Numbered from the stretch's first letter, positions 25,431 through 36,270 are shown. The stretch is 64,000 nt of DNA from Sclerodactyla briareus (GCA_026419785.1 JAODTK010005589.1:248001-312000), one strand, 5' to 3'. The notes: a model not told the origin generated them from the sequence alone. Program-made: numbers and translations.

Positions 25431-26265
25431 GGGGGTGGGCCCCCGGAAGCGGGTGCGATAGCTCAATATCGCGCGGATCCACCCGTCTCGGACGTTGCCA
25501 AGCGGCAGCAGGTTTCATCCTGTATTCCGAGTATCCCGCCAGGGCCGGGACTTGTCCCTTGGTTTGGCGGCCATAGTGATCGAAATTCTCGATCTCTGCC
25601 TCGCGCGCGCGGCCACTGCGGCGCAATCTGTTGACGTCATTGACGTCCAGTGACGTCAGACGCGTCGCTCTCGGGTGATGGCCATCTCTGGACTACGGCC
25701 GCGTTTTGGCAGATCAAAACGGCTGCGGGGGCACGCAGTGACAGTCACGAAACCGACGACAGTCGTCGATCTCTTCGTGGCGGTTGACAACGCGCGACTT
25801 CAGACATTCTTCTCCGGACCCTTTCGGCTCGCGATGGGTTGGCTGTTGTACCACGTCACACGCCCTGCGTCTCTTTCTGCTGGGACGATCCACAGTGCTT
25901 CCGACAACGGCGGGCGTTTTCGGGACCAGTTTGCGGACGTCGCAACATCCTCGGTGGTACCCCGGGGTTGCCCTCGTTAGGCCCACGCAATTTCATTAGT
26001 TTGGTCCCTCTTCCACCGGGACGCAAGGCTCGACGATCCGGGCCTTCCGTCCGCCCTTGCGGCGTTTACAAAATCACGGTTTTCCGGATGGGTCCTCCGG
26101 CGGCGCCAGTCACTGTCCGCCAGCCTCCTGGGCGAACGTTAGCGAGCGTCTACTCCTGGCCCGCTCTTTACGAGCCCATTACACAGAGATATGCTGGAGC
26201 TTCCTCATCCTCAAACGCCGTCTTTGTGGTGTGCAAGTGGCCCCTCCGCGAGCCGCAGAGCTGAT
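25430..26265. other. GC-rich block, unrecognised
   Basis: An unusually GC- and CpG-rich segment with open frames of 70-140 codons in several frames on both strands, many of them Arg/Pro-rich. It lies directly 3' (minus-strand sense) of the LINE ORF1-like frame and may be part of the same element or its flank. I found no endonuclease or reverse-transcriptase motif in it. Confidence 0.3.
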
Positions 26266-26625
26266 CTGATGCAGCTTACTCGCTAAACAGTCTCTCCGGC
26301 CGTTTTCCCACGGGATCCGTCTGCCTGTCGGACTCCGCCTTCTTGGCAAGAACCGTCGGTGGCGTTCGCGCCGGAGATTTCCTCCCCGCGAGTCGGGTCG
26401 CCCTCGGACACACTTGAGGACAAGCACTGGTGCCCCCGTCCAGGGCCCTGTGCTTGTTCATCGAAGGACTCGTTCAATCCGGTCACGACTATTTTTTTTT
26501 GCTTTGCCACGACAGCCGCATACGCCCGCGCGCCGCAGCGTGGCTTTTGCTCGAACCCGGGTCCTGGCGGGGTCCCGCTAGAACCATGATGAAAGCGGCG
26601 GCGTGGCAAGACTTCCAACCCACCT
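26265..26625 (-). mobile_element. LINE ORF1-like (gag-like) remnant
   Basis: The minus strand from 26618 reads ARAYAAVVAKQKKIVVTGLN, like the SYAxVVxxxxxxNIVVxGL start of ORF1 in Jockey/CR1/L2-type LINEs. In a neighbouring frame follows a stretch with CPRATRLAGRK and then VLAKKAESDRQTDPV, comparable to the GKIQPLLV..VLAKARxLR..DPVVRE tract. Near 26230 comes a Cys/Arg-rich tail (RGGATCTPQRRR), like the YExRCxRR tail. The reading moves between frames, so the copy is broken. A host Arg/Pro-rich gene or chance frames in GC-rich DNA remain possible. Confidence 0.4.
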
Positions 26626-26817
26626 TTGTCGCTTGCTATGGGACCGACACTGTGTCCACGGAAGGGCAGTTGTCATAGCGGCTCGCAACCCCGAACTACT
26701 CAGCGTATGCCTACGCGGAAAGACCGGCACGGGCCCACCACCGGCCGCCCTGTGCTAGACTGGGGCGTGGTCGGATGATAAGGGGTAAAGTAGAGTTGGT
26801 GCAAAAGCATTCACCAA

Positions 26818-27103
26818 ACAAACGGGTCTGTGATCTGTGGAACTACAAATACTTACCCCTTATACAACAGTCCCACCCATCCATCCCCTCTCCGGTGCCG
26901 TCGCAGGCGTCAAACATTCGCATCCGGGGTAAACCCCTCGAGAATGCAGGGGACGCCTAGCCTGGAAAAAAGAGAAGGGCGAGGGTGCAAACCGGTACTA
27001 TGTTTAAAACGCCCAGGACACTCGGTAGCATATTGAGGGGGGCATGGCGATGGGTAAGGGGTATAAGTATTCGTAGTTCACAGACTCACAAAACCCGTCT
27101 GTT
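26818..27103. repeat. Foldback element, about 290 bp
   Basis: The left arm (about 26822-26890) contains GGGTCTGTGATCTGTGGAAC, TACAAATACTTACCCCTTA and CCCATCCATCCCC. The right arm (about 27035-27100) on the opposite strand reads GTGAGTCTGTGAACTACGAA, TACTTATACCCCTTACCCAT and CGCCATGCCCCCC. The arms pair over roughly 60 positions with a loop of about 150 bp. It carries no protein and fits a MITE or another inverted-repeat element. Confidence 0.6.
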
Positions 27104-27109
27104 TTGTAG

Positions 27110-27885
27110 AAAACATTAAGAACAGAGACCATGTAAGCACGAAGTTGGAGAATGTCATAATGTCATGGCAATTGCAGCATGGAGAGGGAATTTCCAATGG
27201 TACTGCAACTTGTCTGTGCAAGCATTGATGGTATTGTTTCTCCAGTTTGCTTCAGTCAGGCCTCCAGATCGGAAGAGTACATGGCAGTGACTGCACTGGC
27301 ATGGGCAAGGCCCCAGGCAGTTAACTTTTGCAGCAGGCTATCTACACTCTCATGTCCAATGATCCATAGAAGTCACTCAGGACTCTTGGTATGAAGTGAA
27401 CAGTGATGAAAGATATATAGCATATTGGTGGTTTTATCTTTATTTGAAAACTGTGGGGTGTGGCATATTGATTGAAAAATAAAGAAGGGAACATTGAACA
27501 AATGTATCAATGACACAACAACATAGGCCTACCCCATGTCCACCTCCAGTTGGGAGGAAATTTCTGTAACAACAAGTTTCTGAATTACTAAATACTAATG
27601 CAGCTGGATGCCAGATTAATCAGTTTCAGGCACACAGAAAAGAATTGTACAATTGCCAGCACACAGGGAGCCAACCAACATTCCAGTTGTTTAAACCCAA
27701 GTACAAAGCCAGGGAAGCTAAGAATCAATAACATGTATTCAAAGTCGAGACATCATAATACCAAGGGGACTGGGACAGTTAAGTATTAACAAAGGAAGTA
27801 AAGAAGTGATAACTGCTTGTCTCTATCTGAGAATGCAGGTTGAGTGCATATAAATACATGTCTGGGTTGGGTTTCACCTTATTGT
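27110..27885. other. Non-coding flank of hAT remnant
   Basis: AT-rich sequence with no recognised gene. It lies 3' of the hAT transposase on the minus strand and may be the 3' untranslated part or flank of that element. Confidence 0.4.
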
Positions 27886-27889
27886 TTAG

Positions 27890-29060
27890 GGCTTGAAGAG
27901 GACAATACAAGGTTGGCTGCCCTGTGAGTGGCCAGACGATTCCTGAGTTCCGACTGAACCAGTCCGTTATGAGTGAACACTCTCTTACACCAGAGGATGC
28001 AGCAACGGCAGAGGCGAAGGCGCAGTGTTTGATGACTGTGAGGTTCTCCTCCTTTGATCCATAATTTTGATGGCCACCATTATCCAGGCGGACTGCTTGG
28101 GTGACTTTCTGTAAACTGCATGCCAGGAAAGGAAAGCGTCTGTGCCTGGAACTTGGCGACTCGGCAGATAGCAGCCATCTATGATGGCGTTGTCCAGAGC
28201 TGCATCCCTCTCACCATCTGTGCGTCGCCAACTGTACGTTGGTGGGGGGGTTGGCAGAAGATCGCCAACAGATGGTCAGGTGTGACAGCCTGCTGATACT
28301 TCCGATCCAACTCGTGGTGACCTCCGTATGTGGCAGAGATCCAGCTGCCCCCCCCCCAAGGTCCTTCCAGCATGTTGACTGCCTCGCTTATCATCGTTGT
28401 GGTCTCTTTGCTCTTGTCCAGACAATCTGCGATTGGCCGAAGTCGGTCATGAAGGTCCTCCGCAGAACTCTTGAGGGCAAAGTTGGAAACTTGGTCTTCA
28501 CAGTTCCCCCATCATTCTTTCTCGCGGTATCATCACAGGATATTTAGTAGTTTAGTCAATCTTGATTGTAGGCTGAGACAATATGCCATAGGTTTCCGCG
28601 ATACGTCTGTGGCGAGAGATGAGGCGGATTCCCTCCCTTCCGTTGATACTTGCCGAGGCGAAAGTGGTGTCCCTGTGAAAAATTACCCATGCACAACTTG
28701 TTTCTTTCACGTTGGGGACTTCGCGGTCGTGTGCCATTAGATTCAACAGGTGAGCGGAGCAGTGCCATAGGTTAATAATCCAGATTCCCCATCTTCCTCC
28801 AACATTCTTCTCATTTGAGCTACCATCTTGCGGCCATTGTCCGCCCACGATGCTCGTACGGACAGTGGATCGGCTATCACTCTGTGTCTTATCAATCGCA
28901 GAAGATTTGCAATGCATACAAGATTATCAGGCCGTGTCGAGGCTCCAGGCTCCCCTGAGGTGTCAATAGTGTCACAAGATAGACTTCCACCACTCTGCGT
29001 TGATGCAGTTCGGCAAGATCTGTCCAAGAACACTTATAATACAGTATTAGGACCCAAGGC
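27890..29060 (-). mobile_element. hAT DNA transposon, broken transposase
   Basis: The minus strand carries an hAT transposase in order. At about 28880-28790 is SWADNGRKMVAQMRRMLEED (DNxxNMxxxxxxL box). At about 28770-28725 is LTYG..CSAHLLNLMAHD, the conserved CxAHxLNLxxxD motif of the insertion/RNase-H-like core. At 28600-28556 is YRGNLWHIVSAYNQD (TRWNS-like region). The C-terminal dimerisation region at about 28000-27940 reads KRVFTHNGLVQSELRNRLAT then HRAANLV, matching the ERxFSxxGxxxxxxRxRL signature of the hATC domain. The motifs lie in different frames, so indels have broken the gene. I found no BED finger, and neither TIRs nor the 8-bp target duplication could be placed. Function of a live copy: cut-and-paste transposition. 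This copy is dead. Confidence 0.8.
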
Positions 29061-29064
29061 AGGC

Positions 29065-30540
29065 TTGTACACCAAAAAAAAAAAAGAGGTTCCACATTTA
29101 GTGAAAAGCTGATAAGTGTTCTTGGGGGAAGATGGAAACACATGCAGTTATAGACGTAATAGATCTACTCTATATGTCTGCTAATTTTAGCCTGCAAATT
29201 AGCCGGAATATTGACGGAAGCTCTACCCACCACGATTATCAATCAAGAATGATTTGGGTGGGGGTAAGGGTTCATATGGGATGATTCAGGAAGGATTATG
29301 GTGAGAGTGGAAATGTGAGATGTATGGTGAATATAAAAATCCGATTTAAATTAAATATATATATACATTTTTATTATTTCTTAGAAAAAAAAAAAAAAAA
29401 AAACACCAACCCTGCACTGAAACCATACAGTGATGCCTTTTTAATGTGAAATTTGAATGTTCAGACAAACCTGATACTGTATTCAAAACTGGATCCTTGC
29501 GCTGAAAACGGCGATATGTCAAATTCCGTTCACGTAGTCACGTTGCATGGTATGCGGGAGGCCCTGGCGTTTAGACCCCCCATTAATTAAATGGCAAACG
29601 GCTGATTATTACTTCCTGCAGTCCTGCTAACTGAAAAACCAGTGACAGAAAGTCCCTAATTGGGTGGGGGGGGGGGGGGGGGGGTTCGGTTTATTGGCCC
29701 ACAGACTAATAATGTTTAGATGACTAATAACAGTCCACATCAACCGATTGTTTTTGTTAAAATTCACAAAGATCCGCACAATTTGACCTCTGTGACCTGA
29801 AATCTCACACTCATGTCTTGTGGGACAAACTTCTGTCCCACCCACCAAGTTTGCGTGTAATCGGACTAACTCTGCTTTAATTCTCGTGTGAAGCCCGCAA
29901 AATAGAGGGCGGCAGACAGCACGATGCCCGCTTTCGAACTTGTCCGCGATTTTACTAGGGTGACATATGTACCAAGTTTCAAATCAATCGCTAGAGTGTT
30001 GACGAGTATAGCGCTACGGCTAGAGTTTCCGAGGAGCAGCGGCGTAGACCGGCGGCGGCTACACCCCAATCCATGCTACCCCACATTAAAATGTTGCGGC
30101 GTTATAACAACTCAATATAGCCACTGTTTTTTTTTTTTTTTTGCATGTGCATATTATTTACTACGACAATAACGAAATTCGAATAGAATATGCACAAACA
30201 TTATCGAGACGGTAAATGGGATTCTTGAAATTTGACCTCCCCTTATCCGGCGGAAAAAGCTAGTTAAACAATATCCCAAATTTTTAAATGTGACTGACAA
30301 CCCTCATGATACAACTAGGCTCCTCAGATTCCTTAACGTAAAGAACGCTGCTTTTGTAACCACTAACACTGGGGCCTTGTGTACAATCAGTACGGAAATG
30401 GGGCGAAGCGTAGTTGTCGACTTGACACGTTTCACATTACTGTGTAAGCAGTCCTATGTACTTCTACCTTACGAGAAAATTATATAGAATTACTTTCATT
30501 ACCTTGAGGAGTAAGCGTAGCCTGGTTATCACGAGAAAAT
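29065..30540. other. Gene-free stretch with repeats
   Basis: It contains an A run at about 29385-29403, a G run at 29666-29684 and a TGACCT-type repeat copy (29750-29930). No exon is seen. Confidence 0.5.
29750..29930. repeat. TGACCT-type dispersed repeat copy
   Basis: TTTGACCTCTGTGACCTGAA, ACCAAGTTTGCGTGTAATCG and AAAATAGAGGGCGGCAGA occur in the order seen at 1620-1905. Confidence 0.5.
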
Positions 30541-30559
30541 GCGACCCGGGCGTTGTTGG

Positions 30560-30677
30560 TTTTTTTTTTTGGGGGGGGGGCAAGGGGGGGGGCGGGGGGG
30601 GGGGGGGGGGGGGGAGGGGGCTTGAACACATTTTTCTGTGATGGGGGACTTTGGGCCCCAAATCCCCCCCCCCCCCG
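30560..30677. repeat. Poly-G island with facing poly-C run
   Basis: A T run (30560-30570) leads into about 50 bp that is almost pure G (30571-30620), followed by a C run at about 30664-30677. The G and C arms can pair; the G arm alone has quadruplex-forming character. The Gly- and Pro-rich frames here are repeat translations. Confidence 0.8.
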
Positions 30678-30679
30678 TG

Positions 30680-31680
30680 GAACAGCGCCTGCGCAAGCAA
30701 TGTCAATAATCCCATTCAGAGGATATATTCGTAAACAATGGAACCACATCATGAATGACAGAATGGGAGAGGCTTTAAATTTGAAATGAGTTTATGCGAG
30801 TGAATGAAGGCAGTAGAGTTCAGCATGAATGTATCGGGCATCTTTCATTAATGATACTCCAAGTTATGCTACAGGGTTTATTCTCTGTCGCATCAATGAC
30901 TCCGATGAGTCAGTTTCTTCTGGTTGCCTCGCATGGAATATTACGGGACAATCTGCAGGCTCAGATACAACAGAGGTATATCTTGGTGAATGAAACCTGT
31001 ATCTTAGGTCCAAACTCCCATTTCGATATGCGGTGTCCCTACGTAAGAGGTTATTGGGCCCTTCATAGTTTGGGTCATTAAGCAAAGAAATTGGGGAGAC
31101 AGTCCCATTGCGCAATAACGCATGACGTCAACAGGGCCAACACCGGAATTTTAAAATTTATTTATTTTATTTTTCATTTTGATGAATCAGTCAACATTTA
31201 GCAAAACATATGTTGTCTTTCTCTCATTAAAGACCCATCAACACCTACCAACCCCCTACTAAGCATCCCCCCATAGACTAGATGCTTTCTGAAGTGAAAT
31301 TAATGTTTGAATTTCAATAGCAAAACGAAGAATGTTTGCAGGGTTGTGCGAGTATGGACATCATTTATTATTGCAGACGGATTGCATTTCAATCTTGCGC
31401 AATAAACATGCTTCCATAATCATCCTGCAGTGGTCCCTTAATGGTCTTGGCAGAAGTACGCTGAGGAAGTTTTCCTTCAGAGCATAATAGTTTCTATTCA
31501 CAGAAAAAAAAAAATACACAGATTAAGTAATATAACACATCGTTTAAAAAATTCAGATATGTATCTGTGTATTTTCTTTCGGTTAACAAAAGTCCGAGGG
31601 GCCTACTGAAGATTTTTTGTAGGTTCTCCTGTTACTTGATTTTTTTTCACTTTTGATTTGATTCCAATGGGTTCAGCTGT
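30680..31680. other. No gene recognised; one open stretch
   Basis: Frames are open on both strands at about 30860-31115. One plus frame reads LCRINDSDESVSSGCLAWNI, which looks protein-like, but there is no convincing acceptor or donor and no domain match that I can name. The rest is AT-rich. Confidence 0.3.
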
Positions 31681-31995
31681 TCAGTAAGCAAGTATGCTGA
31701 TCGCGAATGAGCATTCGGCGATAATCCGCCGTCTCTTTTCGACTATTTCACGCCATTTTACCGTCCCTTCGACAGTACTACTCCTGCCCAGCTCGACAGC
31801 ACTTTCCTCGGGACCTGGTGGAACGCGAGAATATTGTTTAACGTATTGCTCACAGCCGCCCGCGAGACTCATCGCAATTATCACGAAAACTCCGAACACC
31901 CCTGCAACAAATCCACTAATTACAGCGGAACGATGAAGTGGAAACAAGGACCTTGCCCTCGCAAGTGCAGCCACCGAAGGTAAAACGAACCTCCC
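31681..31995 (-). CDS. Candidate single-pass membrane protein tail, unrecognised
   Basis: A minus frame is open from about 31995 to a TGA at 31681-31683. It begins with a basic segment (ARARSLFPLHRS), then a hydrophobic stretch of about 22 residues (AVISGFVAGVFGVFVIIAMS), then CEQYVKQYSRVPPGPEESAV and a charged tail with EIVEKRRRII. This is what a membrane span with a short cytoplasmic tail looks like. There is no ATG at the hydrophobic start, so it would have to be a terminal exon; the upstream GGGAG/GTTCG could be a weak acceptor. I do not recognise the family. The frame directly abuts a tRNA-like segment, so the whole block may instead be an interspersed element with a chance frame. Confidence 0.25.
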   Translation of the reverse strand, partial: GRFVLPSVAALARARSLFPLHRSAVISGFVAGVFGVFVIIAMSLAGGCEQYVKQYSRVPPGPEESAVELGRSSTVEGTVKWREIVEKRRRIIAECSFAISILAY

Positions 31996-32080
31996 GGCCG
32001 GCGACAGCTGGAATTGAACGGGGAATTATTCGCATCGAAACGTCACTGATACCCCTCTCCACTCGGCCGGTTTCCGCTCA
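31990..32080 (-). other. tRNA-like segment, possible SINE head
   Basis: On the minus strand, CCGGCC...GGCCGG could close an acceptor-like stem. Within it GGCCGAGTGGAGAGG resembles an A box of Ser/Leu-type tRNAs, and CGTTCAATTCC about 45 bp downstream resembles a B box. The cloverleaf arms do not pair well, so I do not call a functional tRNA. Confidence 0.3.
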
Positions 32081-32374
32081 GGACGAATTTTAATTGATAT
32101 AGCGACTAACTCGTCATTGTAACCAGCGTTCGATAATTAGGTTATAAATCGTCAGTGGAGCACCTCATCCCCCCATCAACAAGAAGTGAACCCATTTAGG
32201 ATATTTTTCAACGTTGTATGGTGCACGCCTAAACCACCAAGAACTTGAGCTTATCCCATATACCAAAGGTGTATGGCGCAACTTATATTAGAAGGACCGA
32301 TTCAAAAACAGTTTTGGGCCCACTCAAGGCTGCCTAATTCCTAAATCTGATTTTCTTACGAAAAACTTACATAA

Positions 32375-32440
32375 ATCACACATACAACACACACACACCA
32401 CGCACACACACACACGCACACACACAACACACACATTCGC
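32375..32440. repeat. CA microsatellite
   Basis: An ACACAC/CGCACAC tract, followed by A-rich low complexity to about 32475. Confidence 0.8.
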
Positions 32441-32479
32441 CCAAAAAAAAAACAAAAAACAACAAAAAAAAAAAAAGAA

Positions 32480-33875
32480 AACACGCACACCACTCACCAC
32501 TAGAGTGATCAGCTCATTTCGTGAGAGTGCTTCCGCTTTGGGCGGTCGGAGTTTGAACTTATATGTGCATTCAATCCATGGGAAGGCTGGAACAGGAACA
32601 CTGAGGAGTAAGCATAAGCAGACGCAGACTGCGTGTAATAAACCCTGACATCCCACTTCAGGTCCGGGATAGATGCATTGCTCTATCCGTATCCCGAGGA
32701 ATGGCTTCACAGTTTTACAATAAGTGGAGTAGGTTCGATCCTTTGCCCTGCAAGTAAATCCTTCCCATGGAAAAGAAAGGAATATATCTTGAAATTACTT
32801 CGATCGCCCCTACTCCCATATGAATTCTGTTCCCACACGCCATACCAGGTATTGAAATATTTTATGTTCAGATATTAGAGGACAAGCTTAGCCCAAATTA
32901 AAATAATACCATCGACCAAGTCAGCATAATTCTTCTCCCCCCCCCCCCCCTCCTTCTCTCGTTGCTTAGTTCGAAACAACGGAGAGTCACCGATACATTT
33001 TGACATTGTCCTGACACCTGGATACCCATAACCTGATCATACGTGTTAAACCCCGTATCACTACCTACTGTTATGTATAGTTCCACATCAAAATCCCGTG
33101 TGAAGAATCTATAAATTATATTAGTAAAACCGATAAAGGTTAAGGCACTCTTATCTGCTGTTTTACTGATCGGCTATGGAAATGTGTGAATCAAAGGGGC
33201 CTTGATTACATGTTTGGTTATAACCGTGTTCGAATATTATTGGTTGAATAAATTCCGGGTCGTGTGCAAAAAAAAAAAAATAACTCACTGATACGTCGTA
33301 CTTACGGTAGAAGATACTCACACAGCAAGAGAACGTCGAGTTTTAATTCCCTGCGCACACTAATTCGAGAGTGGAGCGTATACTCGCCTGGTGATTACCA
33401 AATATGTAGGCACATGTCCTCCACCGTACGGTTTTCGCATAGTTTACGCAGAAGTATAGTAGAAACGGTCGGTTACGACGCAACAAAGTTTCCGCAACTT
33501 ATCACGTTCATCGGATCAAATCTGCTTGCCGGAGTTGACCCAAGGACAATTTGTCCTCATTCTATCAAACATCCTCAAGAAAGACACTGAAGGAGGAGAT
33601 AAATCATCATGGCCACTGGAATCATCAGTTTCTTTCAAACACTCATCTGTTGAGTTTGCTTTCTGATGGTTACCGCAGGAACGAGCAGGTGAAAGTAAGT
33701 ATTTTTTGTTTCAATGAGTTGGCAATAAATGAATTCATACGAGAACAACATAACTGTCCATTCCATAACGGATTATTCGATACTAAGGGACGGAAACGGT
33801 GGACGAGTGAAGGGGGTGGGGGGAGTCATTGAAGCGGTAAGTAAAGTTGTCTAGTGGAGCTAAATCCCTATTTTT
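32480..33875. other. Gene-free stretch
   Basis: A C run at about 32938-32950 and an A run at 33267-33280. Frames of 60-110 codons have no recognisable features. Confidence 0.5.
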
Positions 33876-33879
33876 CTAT

Positions 33880-34330
33880 TCCATCTATGATCCATTTTTG
33901 GATGTTGTTGTCTCACAACACTATCTCGGTGTCCTCCTTAATGAAAACTTGTCTTTCTACTACTCCACATTGACATTATTGCTTAACAAGGGCAAGTAGA
34001 ACCTTGGATTTCGATAAAATTCCGCGTTTTGTTGCTTGCCCCCCCCCCCTCTCAACGCTCCCGGCCCAGAATCGTGAGCTTGCTATACCTCTTGTGCCGC
34101 TCAACCCTAGATTATGCTTCACTAATTTGGTCCTTAAAAACATCTATATAAAAAATAAAAGCGAAAGAATCCAAAAAAGAGTGCACTTGTGGTGACACGT
34201 GACTTCCTTGCGTAGACCGCCAAGTGTGCACAGATTTTATTCATTCGACTACTCTAAACGGGAACCACTGTCTGGGGAAAGGAGAGAAAAAGCCAGACTT
34301 TTACCTTCTATCAAGTTAGTGCAATGGCCT
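33880..34330 (+). mobile_element. LINE fragment, RT C-terminus
   Basis: The plus strand shows the tail of a non-LTR reverse transcriptase: QHYLGVLLNENLSF (the YLGVxxxxxLSF box) at about 33920, then LNKG..NLGFR, then LDYASLIW at about 34108-34131 (the LDYxxxxW motif), SERIQKRVHLW (IExIQKRAARF box) at about 34160-34195, and a final stretch ending LPSIKLVQW. This order belongs to the thumb/C-terminal region of Jockey/CR1-like LINEs. The copy is 5'-truncated, interrupted by a C run at about 34040, and out of frame in places. Confidence 0.7.
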
Positions 34331-34334
34331 AGGC

Positions 34335-34835
34335 GTGGCAGTTCCAAATGAACTGAGACTTGGTAGGCGGGTCGTAAATCCAAATCCCCCATAATATTCA
34401 AGCCTTCCAGTCAGTTCTATCCTCGAATCTGGAGCTGGAATGAAGTCCCATCCCAGTTGAGGAAGGGGAAAGCCCCAGTTCTGAAGTGCTTAAGGCCAGC
34501 CTGCCAAAACACTATACTAGTTGCTGCTGATGCTATTGAAACACACAACCTCCTCGTTGTGATACCGAAAGAGGGTTTTAACGAGTAACGAGCAGAAGCA
34601 GAAGTTCTCCGGGGGACCCGGCGAATGACTGATCCTCGTGCAGGCCTTATCTGGCTTATTACAAAAAATCGAGAATCTGAATTATGTCTATACTCTATCG
34701 TGTATTGCTAACTCACGGACAAGGTAGGTAAGTCGCATCAAATCTCTTCTCAGGATCCCAAAATTACTATTCCTCGGGTCTTAGAATACGGGAAAACTCT
34801 GAACGACGCACACATACACATACAAGCTTTCTCGA
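34335..34835. other. Gene-free stretch
   Basis: Unique-looking sequence between two transposon remains. I see no gene. Confidence 0.45.
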
Positions 34836-34839
34836 CTTG

Positions 34840-35190
34840 AGAGATTATGGAGTGAGGAACATTTTTTCGCAAATTCGCAGGATCTTTACTCTTGGTTCCC
34901 GAGAAAAATGTTCTCAAAGGCTTTGTCATTCGAATGACATGCTCAACAATGGGTGGACTTCGGCAAAATTCCTCGGGAGGCTCAGCCAGATTCTGAAGCC
35001 ATTTGAAGAATGCTTCGCGCCTTCAGGAGAGATATAAATTTCCAAACTATAAGCGCACTTCCTATAAGACAGGTGCAGTTGCCAAAAGAAACAACGCGCA
35101 CTGAGGAAGGAAAATCGATCATGCTGCACTTGGAAACACTGGCGCAACATTCGCGGGAGAAGAGGAACATCGTCAACTGAGTAGAAATTA
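34840..35190 (+). mobile_element. Possible hAT transposase fragment
   Basis: One plus frame reads LNNGWTSAKFLGRLSQILKP then FEECFAPSGE, like the W..A..L...LKPFEExT...S.E region that follows the TRWNS box in hAT transposases. A shifted frame continues ISALPIRQVQ...EEGKSIMLHLETLAQH, like the IPxxxxLxxxL..E.GxKxMKxxL tract. The CxAHxLNL and hATC motifs are absent, so the match rests on one region. It is unrelated in position and strand to the hAT at 28-29 kb. Confidence 0.4.
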
Positions 35191-35199
35191 AACACCGAG

Positions 35200-36080
35200 C
35201 AGTGAGGCCCCTACGACCAGCGTGCGCAATGTCCACTAGGTGCTAGGCGAGGAAAAATTCGACACGTGTAAAATGACGCACCCCGCTGCATAATAGTGGG
35301 GTTTTCCCGATGCGCGTGAACCCAGCATGATGCTTTGAAGGACTGGTTGGTAGGATTGAGGACTATCGCAGGTAACAGTACACATGTTGGGACATCGGTA
35401 CACCCGTAGGCTAGATCTTGGCGCTTTATGACGCACATGCATCCCTGTGCCAGTAGTTAAGGCCCAATGGTCATGTAATATGACTGGACTTTTGTACTTT
35501 CCATTATCAGTTTATTGCATTATGACAGCCGAAACTCCCCCCAAACTTCAGTACCGATAGGCAAAATCAGCTATTGCAAATTGCTTGTGACACACGGGGG
35601 GGGGGGGGGGGGGGACCGCAGGATCCCCTATAATACCAAGTCAATGTAAAACCTGTACTTTTGAAAATCGTGTACTGAACAAACCATAGATGGGAAGTGG
35701 GATTAAAAACTAAAAAAAATAATTCAAAGAATAAAGGATAATCCCTTTAAGTTTCTGAGTGAAAATCCACTTCGTTCTACTGTCCTCCATGGCGCAAATA
35801 TACGAATTTACGGGCGGGGGGGTCTATAGGGGGGGACGATGTTTTGCATCGTTCCCCCCGTGATGTCATAGATTCTTTTAATTTCTCAAAAAGGAAGTTA
35901 AATGGATATCTCAAACAAAAGCACATGCTATTACCTCCAAATTTTGAGTGTGGTGTTTGATATGTCTCTTTCCACCTGTGCTTGTGTTCAAAGCAAATCT
36001 GTGACATGACCATGGCCTTTTAAAGTGGGTGTATTAAGTTATTATGAGGGACGCATCTAATCTGTCATCCCGTTATTCAT
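35200..36080. other. Gene-free stretch with repeats
   Basis: A G run at 35596-35614 is followed by the repeat shared with 11.9 kb (35631-35690). The sequence GGGGGGACGATGTTTTGCAT, answered by CATCGTTCCCCCCGTG near 35850, forms a short hairpin. No gene is seen before the exon at 36087. Confidence 0.5.
35631..35690. repeat. Dispersed repeat shared with 11.9 kb
   Basis: AATACCAAGTCAATGTAAAA then CCTGTACTTTTGAAAATCGT and GTACTGAACAA match the 11888-11946 copy. Here it sits directly 3' of a G run. Confidence 0.6.
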
Positions 36081-36086
36081 TCCCAG

Positions 36087-36270
36087 GTCCGTAAGGCGTG
36101 TACCGAGGTCTGTGAATGTGTCGGGGGTAACCTCACGTGTAAATCGACGGCGTGCGATCCTAACGCCGTACCTGCCGGTGGGAGGATGACGCGGGTATGG
36201 GACTGTTCTGTAAGGATGGTTACGTGGGGGACGGTTTCGCTCGTGCAGGGATGGAAGTGAAGTACGTGAC
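36087..36270 (+). CDS. Cys-rich exon, TILa/EGF-like (secreted protein)
   Basis: A good acceptor (TTATTCATTCCCAG) ends at 36086. The exon then reads VRKACTEVCECVGGNLTCKS, TACDPNAV and, after a one-base slip, TCRWEDDAGMGLFCKDGYVG then DGF. The Cys spacing CxxxCxCxxGGNLTC...CxPxxVC.. .GLFCxxGYxGDG is that of TILa-type modules, found beside VWD domains in zonadhesin, IgGFc-binding protein, SCO-spondin-like and adhesive proteins, merging into an EGF-like GYxGDG end. The parent would be a large secreted or extracellular-matrix multidomain protein. No neighbouring exon was recognised, so it is either a single visible exon of a gene with large introns or an isolated relic. The 3' boundary is unclear; GAA/GTGAAG or GAA/GTACGT near 36260-36270 could be the donor. 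The slip (one missing base before TCRW) may be a sequencing error. Confidence 0.6.
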
